Positions 45,816 to 56,651 of a stretch of DNA of 64,000 nucleotides are shown piece after piece. Under the pieces are notes generated by a model, which saw nothing but the letters and a program-made list of their open reading frames with translations, had not been told where the DNA came from and did no database searches. The translations under genes were made by a program, and so were the position numbers. This stretch comes from CAVSMC01 sp963798655. Lineage in GTDB: Bacteria > Pseudomonadota > Gammaproteobacteria > Burkholderiales > Casimicrobiaceae. The stretch is from positions 186,001-250,000 of the forward strand of contig CAWCUH010000004.1 in the NCBI GenBank assembly GCA_963798655.1. Reading direction: 5' to 3'. The first letter of the stretch is position 1; each line of letters begins with the position of its first letter.

Positions 45816-47250
45816 CTTCTTCATCAACGGCAAGCCGGTGCACGCCGAGAACGGCCAGACCGTCATGCAGGCGGCGACCGCCAACGGCTTCTACATCCCG
45901 TACTTCTGCTGGCATCCGAACCTGTCGGTGCACGGCAACTGCCGCATCTGCTGCGTCGAGGTCGAGGACGACAAGGGCGGCGAAGGCTGGGTCGAGATCG
46001 CCTGCAACATGGCGGTCACCGAAGGCATGCGCGTGCTGACCGACTCGGACAAGGTCAAGGCGCGGCGCAAGGCGACGCTGCAGTTCATCACGCTGAACCA
46101 CCCGGTCGACTGCGGCATCTGCGACAAGGCCGGCGAATGCATGCTGCAGGACGCGCACTACGAGTACAACGGCGAGCCGTCGACGTCGCGCGATCCGAAG
46201 CTGCACGCGACCAAGTTCTTCCCGCTGTCGAAGCGCATCACGCTCGACAACGAGCGCTGCATCTTCTGCTCGCGTTGCGTGCGCTTCACGCGCGAGATCT
46301 CGAAGTCGAACAGCCTCGCGCTGCAGTTCCGCGGCGACGAGACGCTGTTGCGGCCGGTCGAGGACGGCAGCTTCGAGAACGACCCGTATTCGGAGAACGT
46401 CGTCGACCTGTGCCCGGTCGGCGCACTGCTGTCCAATTCGTTCCACTACCAGTCGCGCGTCTGGTACCTGAAGCCGACGCGATCGGTCTGCCCCGGATGC
46501 TCGCGCGGCTGCAATGTGCAGCTCTGGCACCGGAAGAAGGACTGGAAGCTGAACGCGCTGGACGCGCGTCACAACGAGCGGATCGAACGCGTGACGCCGC
46601 TGCAGAACGATACCGTCAACGGCCCGTGGACGTGCAACAAGGCGCGCGATCTCGCGCAGATCTTCGAGCGGGTCCGTGCGGAGCAGCCGATGCAGAAGGG
46701 CACGCCGGTGGCCGTGGCTACCGCCGTCGAAGCGGCGCGTGAGCTGATCGCTTCGGCAAAGCACCCGGTCGCGCTGGTTTCGAGCTGGGCGTCGAACGAG
46801 GAGCTAGCCGCGTTCAAGCGCGCGCTCGGCTCGCGCTTCACCGCGTTCGTGAAGCAGGACCAATTCCCGCAGCCCGGTGAAACGGTGCAGGACGACATCC
46901 TGATCCGCGCCGACAAGAACCCGAACTCGACCGGCGCGCGCGCGCTGTTCGGCGACGCTCCGGTATCGCTCGCGGGCGCCGACCTCGTGCTCGTCTGGGG
47001 CGAGGGCTTCGACTTCGGGCAGCTGCCGCCGAAGTCGAAGGTGATCGCGCTCAATGCATGGCTCGCGCCCGAGAACGGGCACGCCGACGTGTTCTTCCCG
47101 ACCAGCATCCAGACCGAGCGCGCAGGTCACTACACGAACTTCGAGGCCGTCGTCAGCGCCTTCGAGCCGTGCTTTGCCAAGAAGCCGTCGGTCGTCGACG
47201 CGCAGGCGCTGTTCGAAGCGCTCGCCGTCGCGGAGGTCGCCACCGTATGA
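45808..47250 (+). CDS. nuoG: NADH-quinone oxidoreductase subunit G, short form
   Basis: 480 residues; most bacterial NuoG proteins have about 780-900. The cluster-bearing N-terminus is intact: [2Fe-2S] in CWHPNLSVHGNCRICCVEVE, N5-type CDKAGECMLQD, N4 in CIFCSRCVRF with CPVGAL, and a further CPGCSRGCNVQ. The molybdopterin-oxidoreductase-like C-terminal domain is reduced to about 200 residues ending in a natural stop with normal spacing to nuoH. No frameshift is visible, so this looks like a genuinely short subunit. Confidence 0.92.
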   Translation: MPDFFINGKPVHAENGQTVMQAATANGFYIPYFCWHPNLSVHGNCRICCVEVEDDKGGEGWVEIACNMAVTEGMRVLTDSDKVKARRKATLQFITLNHPVDCGICDKAGECMLQDAHYEYNGEPSTSRDPKLHATKFFPLSKRITLDNERCIFCSRCVRFTREISKSNSLALQFRGDETLLRPVEDGSFENDPYSENVVDLCPVGALLSNSFHYQSRVWYLKPTRSVCPGCSRGCNVQLWHRKKDWKLNALDARHNERIERVTPLQNDTVNGPWTCNKARDLAQIFERVRAEQPMQKGTPVAVATAVEAARELIASAKHPVALVSSWASNEELAAFKRALGSRFTAFVKQDQFPQPGETVQDDILIRADKNPNSTGARALFGDAPVSLAGADLVLVWGEGFDFGQLPPKSKVIALNAWLAPENGHADVFFPTSIQTERAGHYTNFEAVVSAFEPCFAKKPSVVDAQALFEALAVAEVATV

Positions 47251-48386
47251 CGCAAGACCTCGTCGTCTACGCGCTGTACATCGTCTACGGCATCGCCGTG
47301 CTGATGACGTTCGGCATCATCCTCACTTGGGTCGAGCGCAAGCAGTCGGCCGTGATGCAGGACCGGATCGGCGCGAACCGCGCGTACCTGCGGTTGCCGT
47401 TCACGCAGGTCAAGCTCGTCTGGTGGGGCCTGTTCCATGGCATGGCCGACGGCCTGAAGATGATGCTGAAGGAAGACTGGCGGCCGAATTCCTACGACCG
47501 CTTCGCGTACGCGCTCGCGCCGTGGGTCGTCTTCGCGCCGGTGCTGCTCGTGTTCGCGGTGATTCCGTTCGGCGGCCAGCTCGTTCCGGCGAAGATCGTT
47601 CCGGCGCTTGCCGGCTGGTTCGGCGACCGCACCTACCAGATGCAGATCGCGCGCCTCGACGCCGGCCTGCTGATCGTGTTCGCGTTCGGCGGCGTGTCGA
47701 TCATCGGCGCGATGCTCGCCGGCTGGTCGTCGTCGAACAAGTACTCGCTGCTCGGCGCGCTGCGCGCCGGCTCGCAGATGATCAGCTACGAGCTCGTCAT
47801 GGGTCTGACCGTCCTCGGGCTGATCCTGATCTACGGCACCGTCGATCTCACGACGATCGTCCAGCAGCAGTCCGGCACGTTGCTCGGGGTGCTGCCCGCC
47901 TGGGGCGTGTTCTACCAGCCGCTCGGCGCGCTGCTGTTCCTCACGGCGGCGGTCGCCGAGAACAAGCGGATTCCGTTCGACCTGCCCGAGGCCGAGTCGG
48001 AACTGATCTCCGGCTACTTCACCGAATACAGCGCGATGAAGATGGGCCTGTTCATGTTCGCCGAGTTCATCGAGATCGCGATCATCGCGGCGCTGTTCGC
48101 GACGCTGTTCCTCGGCGGCTACAATCTTCCGTGGCTGTCGGACGCGGGCTTCGCGCTGCCCGGCGGCCACGAGATTCCGCTCGCGCACGGCGCCGTCGTG
48201 CTGATCCAGGTCGTCACGTTCCTCGCCAAGGTGTTCCTGCTGTGCAGCTTCCAGATCCTGATCCGCTGGTCGCTGCCGCGCTTCCGCTACGACCAGGTGC
48301 TCAAGTTCGCGTGGAAGTTCATGTTCCCGGTCGCGCTCGCGAACCTCGTCGTCACCGTTCTCGCCGTCTGGCTGCTGCAATCATGA
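47247..48386 (+). CDS. nuoH: NADH-quinone oxidoreductase subunit H
   Basis: 379 residues, eight membrane helices. WVERKQSAVMQDRIGANRA and AENKRIPFDLPEAESELISGY are the invariant loops lining the quinone chamber between peripheral and membrane arms. A longer loop at about residues 110-135 (QLVPAKIVPALAGWFGD) is present. It overlaps nuoG and nuoI by four bases. Confidence 0.96.
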   Translation: MTQDLVVYALYIVYGIAVLMTFGIILTWVERKQSAVMQDRIGANRAYLRLPFTQVKLVWWGLFHGMADGLKMMLKEDWRPNSYDRFAYALAPWVVFAPVLLVFAVIPFGGQLVPAKIVPALAGWFGDRTYQMQIARLDAGLLIVFAFGGVSIIGAMLAGWSSSNKYSLLGALRAGSQMISYELVMGLTVLGLILIYGTVDLTTIVQQQSGTLLGVLPAWGVFYQPLGALLFLTAAVAENKRIPFDLPEAESELISGYFTEYSAMKMGLFMFAEFIEIAIIAALFATLFLGGYNLPWLSDAGFALPGGHEIPLAHGAVVLIQVVTFLAKVFLLCSFQILIRWSLPRFRYDQVLKFAWKFMFPVALANLVVTVLAVWLLQS

Positions 48387-48967
48387 AGACCACCGTCCTA
48401 CCGTCGTACGTGCGCAAGCAGTACTGGAACAGGATGGAAATGGGCTGGTGGGAACGCGCGTACGTGTTCGAGATCATCCGCGGGCTGCTGGTCACCGGCG
48501 GCGTGTTCATGCGCAACATGGGCAAGTGGGTCACCGGCCGCAAGGGCGCGCTGACGACGTACTACCCGGAAGAGACGCGATTCGACTATGCCGCGAACAA
48601 CCGCGGCAAGCACGTTCTGACGCAGCGACCCGACGGCCGGCCGCAGTGCGTCGCCTGCAACATGTGCGCGACCGTCTGCCCGGCGAAGGTGATCGAGATC
48701 GAGGCGGCGTTCGACCCGACCGATCCGGCGCACCCGAAGTACCCGTCGCGCTTCGAGATCGACTATTCGCGCTGCATCTTCTGCGGCCTGTGCGTCGAGG
48801 CGTGCCCCGAGGACGCGATCCGCATGGTGAAGGAAGTCCCGAACCTGCCGTCGTATGACCGCCGCACGATGTGGATCGGCAAGGAAGAGCTGCTTCGCTG
48901 GCAGCCGAGCCGCGACGTCGCGAAACCGTATCCGCCGCGCGGCGCCGGCGTCGACGCCGCCGACTGA
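48383..48967 (+). CDS. nuoI: NADH-quinone oxidoreductase subunit I
   Basis: 194 residues, ferredoxin-like subunit with clusters N6a and N6b: CVACNMCATVCP and CIFCGLCVEACPEDAI. An amphipathic N-terminus (GWWERAYVFEIIRGLLVTGG) anchors it near NuoH. The C-terminal tail is Pro/Arg-rich. Confidence 0.96.
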   Translation: MKTTVLPSYVRKQYWNRMEMGWWERAYVFEIIRGLLVTGGVFMRNMGKWVTGRKGALTTYYPEETRFDYAANNRGKHVLTQRPDGRPQCVACNMCATVCPAKVIEIEAAFDPTDPAHPKYPSRFEIDYSRCIFCGLCVEACPEDAIRMVKEVPNLPSYDRRTMWIGKEELLRWQPSRDVAKPYPPRGAGVDAAD

Positions 48968-48974
48968 GGACACG

Positions 48975-49493
48975 ATGGAATCGCTCCTTTCGAACCTCGA
49001 CACGCTGCTGCTCTACGCCTTCGCCGGGTTCGCGCTGCTCGGATCGGCGCTGATGCTCGTGCTGCGCCAGCCGATGCGCGTCGCCGTGTCGCTGATCTCG
49101 ACGATGATCTCGCTCGGCGCCATCTACGGCCTGCTCGGCGTGCACTTCATCGCCGCGTTCCAGGTGCTGATCTACGTCGGCGCCGTGATGGTGTTCATGG
49201 TCTACGTGATCATGCTGCTCGACCAGCGCGAGAGCGCAAGGCCCCGCCGCTTCTCAAGCCTGACCGTGGCCGGCATCGCGTTCGGCGTGTTGCTCGTCGG
49301 CGCGCTCGCGTATGCGCTGCTGCACGGCCTCTACGCGCCGCCGAGCGGAACGCCGTTCTTCGGCCTGCAGGAGTTCTCGGTTGCGTTCCTCAACGAATAC
49401 TGGCTGCAGTTCGAGGTGACGTCGGTGCTGCTCGTCGCCGCCGTCGTCGCGGCCCTCACCGTGATCAAGGGCGGCGCGAAAACCCATGGATAA
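48975..49493 (+). CDS. nuoJ: NADH-quinone oxidoreductase subunit J
   Basis: 172 residues, five membrane helices. FQVLIYVGAVMVFMVYVIMLLDQ is the diagnostic pi-bulge helix region. It sits in the proton path between NuoH and NuoK. It overlaps nuoK by eight bases. Confidence 0.95.
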   Translation: MESLLSNLDTLLLYAFAGFALLGSALMLVLRQPMRVAVSLISTMISLGAIYGLLGVHFIAAFQVLIYVGAVMVFMVYVIMLLDQRESARPRRFSSLTVAGIAFGVLLVGALAYALLHGLYAPPSGTPFFGLQEFSVAFLNEYWLQFEVTSVLLVAAVVAALTVIKGGAKTHG

Positions 49494-49788
49494 GCTGCAG
49501 ATGCTGCTGTCGCTGTCGGTTGCGATGTTCGCGATCGGACTGCTCGGCGTGATCGTCCGGCGCAACCTGCTCGTCATGCTGATGTGCATGGAAGTGATGC
49601 TGAACGGCGTCAACCTGTCGCTGGTGACGTTCGCACAGCAGACCGGCACCGCCGTGGGTGCCGTGCTCGTGTTCCTCGTGTTCGTCGTCGCCGCCGCGGA
49701 GATCGCGATCGCGATCCCGATCGTGCTGCTGCTCGTGCGGCAGAAGCGAACGCTCGACGCCGACGCGTTTGCCTCGCTGAAAGGATAG
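49486..49788 (+). CDS. nuoK: NADH-quinone oxidoreductase subunit K
   Basis: 100 residues, three helices. LLVMLMCMEVMLNGVNLSLV carries the conserved intramembrane Glu, and the second helix FLVFVVAAAEIAIAIPIVLLL carries another. Start ATG at 49486 lies inside nuoJ. Confidence 0.96.
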   Translation: MDKLQMLLSLSVAMFAIGLLGVIVRRNLLVMLMCMEVMLNGVNLSLVTFAQQTGTAVGAVLVFLVFVVAAAEIAIAIPIVLLLVRQKRTLDADAFASLKG

Positions 49789-49792
49789 AGCG

Positions 49793-51672
49793 GTGAACCA
49801 CCTGCTCGCGCTGATCGTCCTGCTGCCGCTCGCCGGCTTCGTTCGCGAACGGCCTCGCCGGCAACCGGATGGGCCACCGCTTCGTCAACGTCGTCGGCTG
49901 CGGGCTGCCGATCGCGTCGTTCGTGCTCGTGCTTGTCGCGTTCGCGCAACTGTCGGCAACCGGCGCGCCGATCGTCGATCACGTCTACAGCTGGGCGGTC
50001 ATCGGCGGCAAGCCGCTCGACGTCGCGTTCTATTTCGACCGGCTCGCTGCGGTGATGACGCTGATCGTCACCGGCGTCGGCTCGGTGATCCACATCTACT
50101 CGATCGGCTACATGCACGAGGACAGGAGCTACGCGCGCTTCTTCGCGTACCTGAACCTGTTCCTCTTCTTCATGCTGTCGCTGGTGCTCGGCCGCTCGCT
50201 GCTGGTACTGTTCGTCGGCTGGGAGGGCGTGGGCCTCGCGTCGTATCTGCTGATCGGCTTCTGGTTCGAGGACCCCGTCAACGCGGCGGCCGGCAAGAAG
50301 GCGTTCATCACCAACCGCATCGGCGACGCCGGCTTCCTGCTCGGCATGTTCGTGCTGTGGGCGACGTTCGGCACCCTCGACATGGACACGATCAACGCCG
50401 CGTTCGCCGCAACGCCCGCGCCCGTCGTGTCGGCGAGCCTCGTCGGATTGCTGCTGTTCGTCGGCGCGACCGGCAAGTCGGCGCAGATCCCGCTGCACGT
50501 CTGGCTGCCCGACGCGATGGCCGGCCCGACGCCGGTGTCGGCGCTGATCCATGCGGCGACGATGGTCACCGCCGGCGTGTACCTCGTCGCACGGATGTCT
50601 GGCATCTACATCGCATGCGCCCGACGCGTCGGCGATCGTCGCCGGCATCGGCGCAGCGACCGCGTTCTTCGCCGCGACGGTCGCGATCACGCAAACCGAC
50701 ATCAAGCGCGTGCTCGCCTATTCGACGGTGTCGCAGCTCGGCTTCATGTTCGCGGCTCTCGGCGTCGGCGCGTACGGCGTCGCGATCTTCCACGTCTACA
50801 CGCACGCGTTCTTCAAGGCGTGCCTGTTCCTCGGCGCCGGCAGTGTGATCCACGCGATGTCGGGCGAGCAGGACATCCGCAAGATGGGCGGCATCGCCCG
50901 CAGGATACCGATCACGTTCGTCACGTTCGCGATCGCGACGCTCGCGATCGCCGGCATCCCGCCGCTCGCCGGCTTCTTCTCGAAGGACGAGATCCTCTGG
51001 TACGCGTTCGGCTCGTCGAAGGGCGGCTCGACGGCACTGTGGGTCGTGCTCGCGGCGACCGCGCTGATGACCGCGTTCTACATGTTCCGGCTGCTGTGGC
51101 TCGTGTTCCTCGGCCGCTCGCGCGTCGAGCCGGAAGTCGAGCATCACCTGCACGAGTCGCCGTGGTCGATGACCGGCGTGCTCGTCGTGCTCGCGATTGC
51201 GTCGGCGCTCGGCGGCTTCGTCGGCGTGCCGCACTTCCTCGAGCCGCTGCTGCCGCTTCCGGCGATCGCCGAAGAGCTGCATCACTTCGAGACGCCGCTT
51301 CTCGTCGTGTCGGTCGTGATCGCCGCGGCCGGCATCGGCATCGCGCTGCTCGTGTTCGGCGGTGGCCTCGAGCGCGCGACGCGGCTGCGCGAGCGCTTCG
51401 CGGGCCTGTGGCGACTCTCGTACAACAAGTACTGGATCGACGAGCTCTACGACGCGGTGCTCGGCCGTCCGCTGCAGTGGATCTCCGAGCGCGTCTTTTT
51501 GCGCCTCGGCGATCGGTTCCTGATCGACGGGTCGCTCAACGGCCTCGCCGATCTCGCACGCCGCAGCGCCGGAGCGCTCGGGCGCGTGCAGACCGGCAAC
51601 GTCCACCTCTACGCATTCCTCGTCATGCTCGGTCTTGTCGCCGCGCTCGCATGGAGCTGGCGCCATGGCTAG
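49793..51672 (+). CDS. nuoL: NADH-quinone oxidoreductase subunit L, two frameshifts
   Basis: Distal proton-pumping subunit with a long lateral helix. GTG at 49793 opens MNHLLALIVLLPLAGF; near 49841 the frame shifts +1 and continues as NGLAGNRMG-like sequence into YSIGYMHEDRSYARFFAYLNLF, GWEGVGLASYLLIGFW and ATGKSAQIPLHVWLPDAM. Near 50614, after ARMSGIYI, it shifts +1 again into APDASAIVAGIGAA-like sequence, TQTDIKRVLAYSTVSQLGFM and the C-terminal helices. Removing one base at each site gives 625 residues, the expected size. Both look like single-base insertions in a complete gene. Confidence 0.93.
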
Positions 51673-53267
51673 CGCAACGCTGCTGAACATCGTCCTCTAC
51701 CTGCCGATCGTCGGCATCCTGCTGCTCGTGCTGACGCCGGCGGACAGGGAAGAGCGCGTCAAGACGATCTCGTTCGTCGTGATGCTGCTGCAGCTCGCGC
51801 TCACCGCGATCCTCTACAACGCGTTCGACGCGAGCGACCCGACGCTGCAGTTCGAGACGCGCTTGCCGTGGATCCCGACGTGGGGCGTTTACTACGACAT
51901 CGGCCTCGACGGGTTCAACGTGCTGCTGGTGCTGCTCACCGCGTTCCTCGGTCCGCTCGTCGTCGCCGGCGCGTTCTCCGCCATCAAGAAGGACGTGAAG
52001 CTCTTCTACTCGATGGTGTTCCTGATCCAGTTCGCGATGCTCGGCACGTTCGTCGCGCAGGATCTGTTCGTCTTCTACATCTTCTGGGAGACGATGCTGA
52101 TCCCGATGTTCCTGATCATCGGCATCTGGGGCGGCGAGCGGCGGATCTACGCGACGCTCAAGTTCTTCCTCTACACGGCGTTCGGCAGCATCCTGATGCT
52201 CGCCGCGGTCATCTATCTCGTCTGGTCGCTCGACAACGAAACCGGACTGATGTCGTTCGCGTTCGTCGATCTCTACAAGACGAAGCTGCCGATCGGAGCG
52301 CAGACACTGTTGCTGTCGGCGTTCGCGCTGTCGTTCGCGATCAAGGTGCCGATGGTGCCGTTCCACACGTGGCTGCCCGATGCGCACGTCGAGGCGCCGA
52401 CGGCGGGCTCGGTGATCCTCGCCGGCGTGCTGCTGAAGATGGGAACGTACGGCTTCATGAAGCTCGGCTTCCCGCTGTTTCCCGATGCGACGCAGATCGC
52501 GACGCCGCTAATCATGGCGCTCGCAGTCGTGAGCATCATCTACGGCGCGTGCCTCGCGCTCGTGCAGACGGACATCAAGAAGATCATCGCGTACTCGTCG
52601 ATCAGCCACCTGGGCTACGTGATGCTCGGGCTCGCGAGCCTCGACATCCTCGGCATCCAGGGCGCCGTCGTGCAGATGGTGAGCCACGGGCTTACCGCCG
52701 CCGGACTGTTCCTCATGGTCGGCATGATCTACGAGCGCTGTCACACGCGCGAGCTCGCCGCGTACGGCGGTCTCGCGAAGGCGCTGCCGGTGTACTCGGT
52801 GTTCTTCATGATCCTGACGCTCGGCGCGATCGGCTTGCCGACGACGAGCGGATTCACCGGCGAGTTCCTGGTGCTGATGGGATCGTTCAATCGTCAGCTG
52901 GTCGCAGCACGCGACCGGCGCGTCGTTTCCGCTCGCGATGTCGGTCCTCGCGGTCACCGGTGTCGTGCTGGGCGCGCTCTACATGCTCTGGTTCGCGCAG
53001 CGCTTCCTGTTCGGCGTCGCGAAAGCGCCGCACGAGCCGCTGATCGACCTCAACTTCCGTGAAAAAGCGATCCTCGTGGCGATCGTCGCCGCCGTGTTCT
53101 GGCTGGGAGTCTTTCCTGACGACGCGATGAAGAAGACCGAGCTCGCCGCGAAGCAGTATCAGACACTGGTCGCGACCAGCCGCACCGGCACGACGCCGGT
53201 CGCACCGAAGGAGCCGGCGAAGGGCATCGACGCGGTCGCCGTACAGACCAACGGAGCTCTGCGATGA
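51665..53267 (+). CDS. nuoM: NADH-quinone oxidoreductase subunit M, one frameshift
   Basis: Antiporter-like subunit with 14 helices. FYIFWETMLIPMFLIIGIWGG, AIKVPMVPFHTWLPDAHVEAP and QTDIKKIIAYSSISHLGYVM contain the conserved Glu, Lys and His of the proton channel. A +1 shift near 52890 follows EFLVLMGSFN; the next frame resumes with SWSQHATGASFPLAMSVLAV. One base removed restores 533 residues. The start overlaps nuoL and the stop overlaps nuoN (ATGA). Confidence 0.93.
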
Positions 53268-54653
53268 GTTTTCAAGACGTCCTCTTCGGGATGCTGCCCG
53301 AGCACCTGCTGCTCGCCGGCATCGTCGTGCTGATCGTCGCCGAGCTCGTTTCGCGCAACTCGCGCGCCGCGCTCGCGATCTCGCTCGTCGCCGTCGCCGG
53401 CGCCGCGGCCGCCGCGACATGGCTCAACATCGGCGGCTACGCCGGCACGCCGTTCCCCGGCCAGTACTCGGTATCGCCGGCCGACCTGTCGGCGAAAGCG
53501 CTCGTGCTGCTGCTCGCCGATCCCGGTGCTGCTGCTCTCGCGCGACGAGCTGAGCACGACGCGATTCCACGTGCTCGTGCTGTCGTCGCTGTACGGCGTG
53601 TGCCTGATGCTGTCGGCCGACACCTTCCTCACGCTGTTCCTCGGCATCGAGCTGATGGCGCTGCCGGTGTACGTGCTCGTGCTGATCGCGTTCAGTCGGC
53701 CCGACAGCGTCGAAGCGGCGCTCAAGTATCTGGTGCTCTCCGGCGCCGCGACGGCGACGCTGCTGATGGGCGTGTCGCTGCTCTACGGCGGCACCGGCTC
53801 GATGGCGCTCTCCACGTTCGCGACCGCCGTGGGCTCGGCCGACCTGATGACGCGCGCCGCGGTCATCCTGATCCTCGTCGCGTTCTTCCTCAAGGCAGCG
53901 GTCGTGCCGTTCCACGCCTGGGCGCCGGACGCGTACGAAGCAGCGAGCGTGCCGGTCACCGGCTACATGGCGACGATCGTCAAGGCCGGCGTGCTGCTCG
54001 CCGCCGTGCGGCTGTTCGGCACGGCGACCGTCACCGGTCCGCTGGTCGGACTGATCGCCGTGCTGCCGCTCGTGTCGATCGTCTGGGGCAACCTGACGGC
54101 GATGAAGCAGCCGAGCTTTCGCCGGATGATCGCGTACTCGTCGATCGCGCACGCGGGCTATCTGTACTACGCGTTTCTCGGCGCGCCGGAGGGGCGCTTC
54201 GAGGCGGTGCTCTTCTACGTGCTCGCCTATGCGCTGATGAACCTCCTCGCGTTCTCGTCGCTGCCGACCGGCGCGAGCGATGCCGAGCAGGACCGGCTCG
54301 ACTCGTTCAAGGGACTGTTCGCGCGCAATCCGTACGCCGCGCTGATGATCGGCGTCGCGATGCTCTCGCTCGCCGGCATCCCGCCGTTTCCCGGCTTCGT
54401 CGCGAAGTTCATGATCTTCAAGAACGTCATGGCCGCCGGCTACACGCTGTACGCGGTGCTCGGCCTCATCGGCAGCTATCTCGGCATCTACTTCTATCTG
54501 CGCGTCATCCAGTTCATGTTCATGGGTGCGGCCGAAAAGACACCCACCGCGCTCGGGTCACGCAGCCTCGCGCTCGGCGCGAGCGTGCTCTGCCTCGTGC
54601 CGTCGCTGCTGCTGATCGTCTTCCCGGGCTGGGTCATCGGACACATCGGCTAG
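53264..54653 (+). CDS. nuoN: NADH-quinone oxidoreductase subunit N, one frameshift
   Basis: Third antiporter-like subunit. The first 85 residues end in SAKALVLLLA; near 53519 the frame shifts +1 and continues as PVLLLSRDELSTTRFHVLVL, ELMALPVYVLVLIAF, AAVVPFHAWAPDAYEAASVP and KQPSFRRMIAYSSIAHAGYL. Removing one base gives 462 residues, normal for NuoN. It is the last gene of the operon; the next operon is convergent. Confidence 0.93.
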
Positions 54654-54965
54654 GAAAAACCGACGGGGAGATCGACCGGTCACTTGCGGATCGTCGATAT
54701 TTTCGGAGTACTGCCCCTGCTCGCTCGAGCAGTCCGAAGCCTGCTGCCGAATAACGCATCAAGAATGGCGTAGGCGCTACGGCGCAAGTGTCATTTCCGC
54801 AAATCCCGGCCCAATCAGGTTCGGCGTCCGTGCGCTTCTTTCAAGACGCGTTCGCGATCGGCAGCATCGAATTTCAGTAGCGCTGGACAAGGCCCGTACT
54901 CCCACCGGTTTCGGCACGTTTTCTGCCGACGCCAACCCGCCATCGACCGGGCGGGTGCTGGCTGC
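54654..54965. other. Intergenic region between convergent nuo and mrp operons
   Basis: 312 bases with no gene recognised. It holds one inverted repeat CTGCTCG-CT-CGAGCAG (54717-54732) without a T-tract, which could act as a shared terminator or processing hairpin. Base composition is lower in GC than the nuo genes. Confidence 0.5.
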
Positions 54966-56651
54966 CTACACGAGATTGCCGATGATGAGTAACGTCAACA
55001 GCATGATCAGCATCAACAGCGCCATCGTGCCCGATTGCCAAGTGCGTGCGAAAACGCCGTCCGAGTCATGCAGGCGGCGCACCGCACCGAAGATACGAGC
55101 ACCTCCATCGCGAAGCCTAGCCGCGATTCGATCACTCGCCGCCGTCACCCATCGTTCAATACGCGTCAGTGCAACAACCAGAAGCCTCCGATAGAACCAA
55201 TCGAAGTCGAGAGTGATCGTCAGAGTCCGCTGCAGCCATTTGAGCATCACAAAAAAAGCAAGGCCGGAAAAGAGAAGCAGCTGCAACTGCGAAACGACGT
55301 GTGCGTCCGTATAGGGCTGGAAATTGACCGGGTACGGAAGCAACCGGTAAAGAGGCTGGTAGAAAATGCCCAAACCCACGCACAGGACGGCGAACAGGAT
55401 CATGGCAAGACGCATGTTGAGCGGCGGGTCCGGGGGCCGCAGCCCGGAATCCTTCTGAAAAAACACGAACCACGGAAACTTGATCCCGGCATGCAGAAAC
55501 ACGCCGGCCGAGGCCGCACCAAGGACGAGCCATACAAAGAACATGTGCTCGTCCGCCGCCGCCTGCACGGTCATCGACTTGCTGACGAAGCCCGACGTCA
55601 GCGGAAACGCGGAGATTGCAAGCGCGCCGACAATGCCGCACAACGCCGTGATCGGCATGCTTTGAAAGAGTCCGCCGAGATCGGTGCACTTGCGCTTACC
55701 GGTCATGTAGAGCACCGAGCCCGCCGACATCAGCAGCAGTGCCTTGTATAGGATATGCGTGAATGCATGCGCTGCCGCCCCGTTCAGCGCCATTTCGGTG
55801 CCGATACCGATTGCGACCAGCATGAACCCGACCTGGTTCACGATGCTGTACGCGAGGATGCGCCGCACGTCGTTTTCGAGCAGCGCATAGATGATTCCAT
55901 AGAACGCCATGTAAAGCCCGATGTAGATGAGCGGCTCGGCGCCGGGGAAGCCGCGCATCAATGCGTAGACGGCGATCTTCGTGGTGAATGCCGACAGGAA
56001 CACCGTGCCGCTCCAGGAGGCCTCCGGGTACGCATCGGGTAGCCAGGCCGAAATCGGAGGCGCGCCGGCGTTGACGAGAAACGCGGCGAGGATCAACCAC
56101 TGGCTGAGCCCATGCGGGGTCATCGCCACGAACTGGAGCGAGCCCGTTTCCAGCGCATGCCCGGCGACTCCGATCATCAGCAGCACACCACCGGTCAGGT
56201 GAATCATCAGGTAACGAAGGCTCGCCCGGTAAGCGCCGTGCGTGCCGGCGCTCCAAAGGACGAGCGTGGACCCGATCGCCATGAGTTCCCAGAACACGAA
56301 CACCGTCAGCAAGTCGCCGGCAAGCGTCACGCCAAGCGCGGCTCCCGCGTAAATGAATGCGGCTGGCAATTCGAGCCGAGAAGACTGGTTCAGCGCGAAC
56401 AGTGCTCCGCCGAATGCCATCAACGAAAAGATCGTCGCGAAAAGTCGCGACAACCTGTCCATCGCGAATGGAACGATCGGATACCCCGCCAGCCGACTCG
56501 TCCAGATCACGCCGTCGCCGACAGTCCACACGAGCGCCAGAGCAACGAGGGGTACGACGAGTGCCGCGGCGCTGCGTGCCCGGCCGCGCAGCAGTGCCAC
56601 CGGCAATGCGCCGCATATCAGCACGAGACCCGGATGCAGGTCAGGGGTCAC
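54966..56651 (-). CDS. Mrp/complex I-type antiporter subunit (third NuoL/M/N-like protein)
   Basis: 561 residues from GTG at 56651; a TTG 48 bases upstream gives a longer form and neither has a good ribosome-binding site. Proton_antipo_M-type core: FVFWELMAIGSTLVLWSAG with the conserved Glu, NAGAPPISAWLPDAYPEAS and NDVRRILAYSIVNQVGFM with Lys/His-position residues, then LYKALLLMSAGSVLYMTG. An extra C-terminal extension of about 110 residues contains two helices, recalling MrpA or NuoL lateral elements. Last gene of the mrp-like operon; it overlaps the small gene before it. Confidence 0.85.
   Translation of the reverse strand: MTPDLHPGLVLICGALPVALLRGRARSAAALVVPLVALALVWTVGDGVIWTSRLAGYPIVPFAMDRLSRLFATIFSLMAFGGALFALNQSSRLELPAAFIYAGAALGVTLAGDLLTVFVFWELMAIGSTLVLWSAGTHGAYRASLRYLMIHLTGGVLLMIGVAGHALETGSLQFVAMTPHGLSQWLILAAFLVNAGAPPISAWLPDAYPEASWSGTVFLSAFTTKIAVYALMRGFPGAEPLIYIGLYMAFYGIIYALLENDVRRILAYSIVNQVGFMLVAIGIGTEMALNGAAAHAFTHILYKALLLMSAGSVLYMTGKRKCTDLGGLFQSMPITALCGIVGALAISAFPLTSGFVSKSMTVQAAADEHMFFVWLVLGAASAGVFLHAGIKFPWFVFFQKDSGLRPPDPPLNMRLAMILFAVLCVGLGIFYQPLYRLLPYPVNFQPYTDAHVVSQLQLLLFSGLAFFVMLKWLQRTLTITLDFDWFYRRLLVVALTRIERWVTAASDRIAARLRDGGARIFGAVRRLHDSDGVFARTWQSGTMALLMLIMLLTLLIIGNLV

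Noticed and set aside
54907..54924. GG-N10-GC pattern (GGCACGTTTTCTGC) resembling a sigma-54 promoter
   Set aside because: Three mismatches to the consensus, and it points into the 3' end of the convergent mrp operon with no gene to drive.
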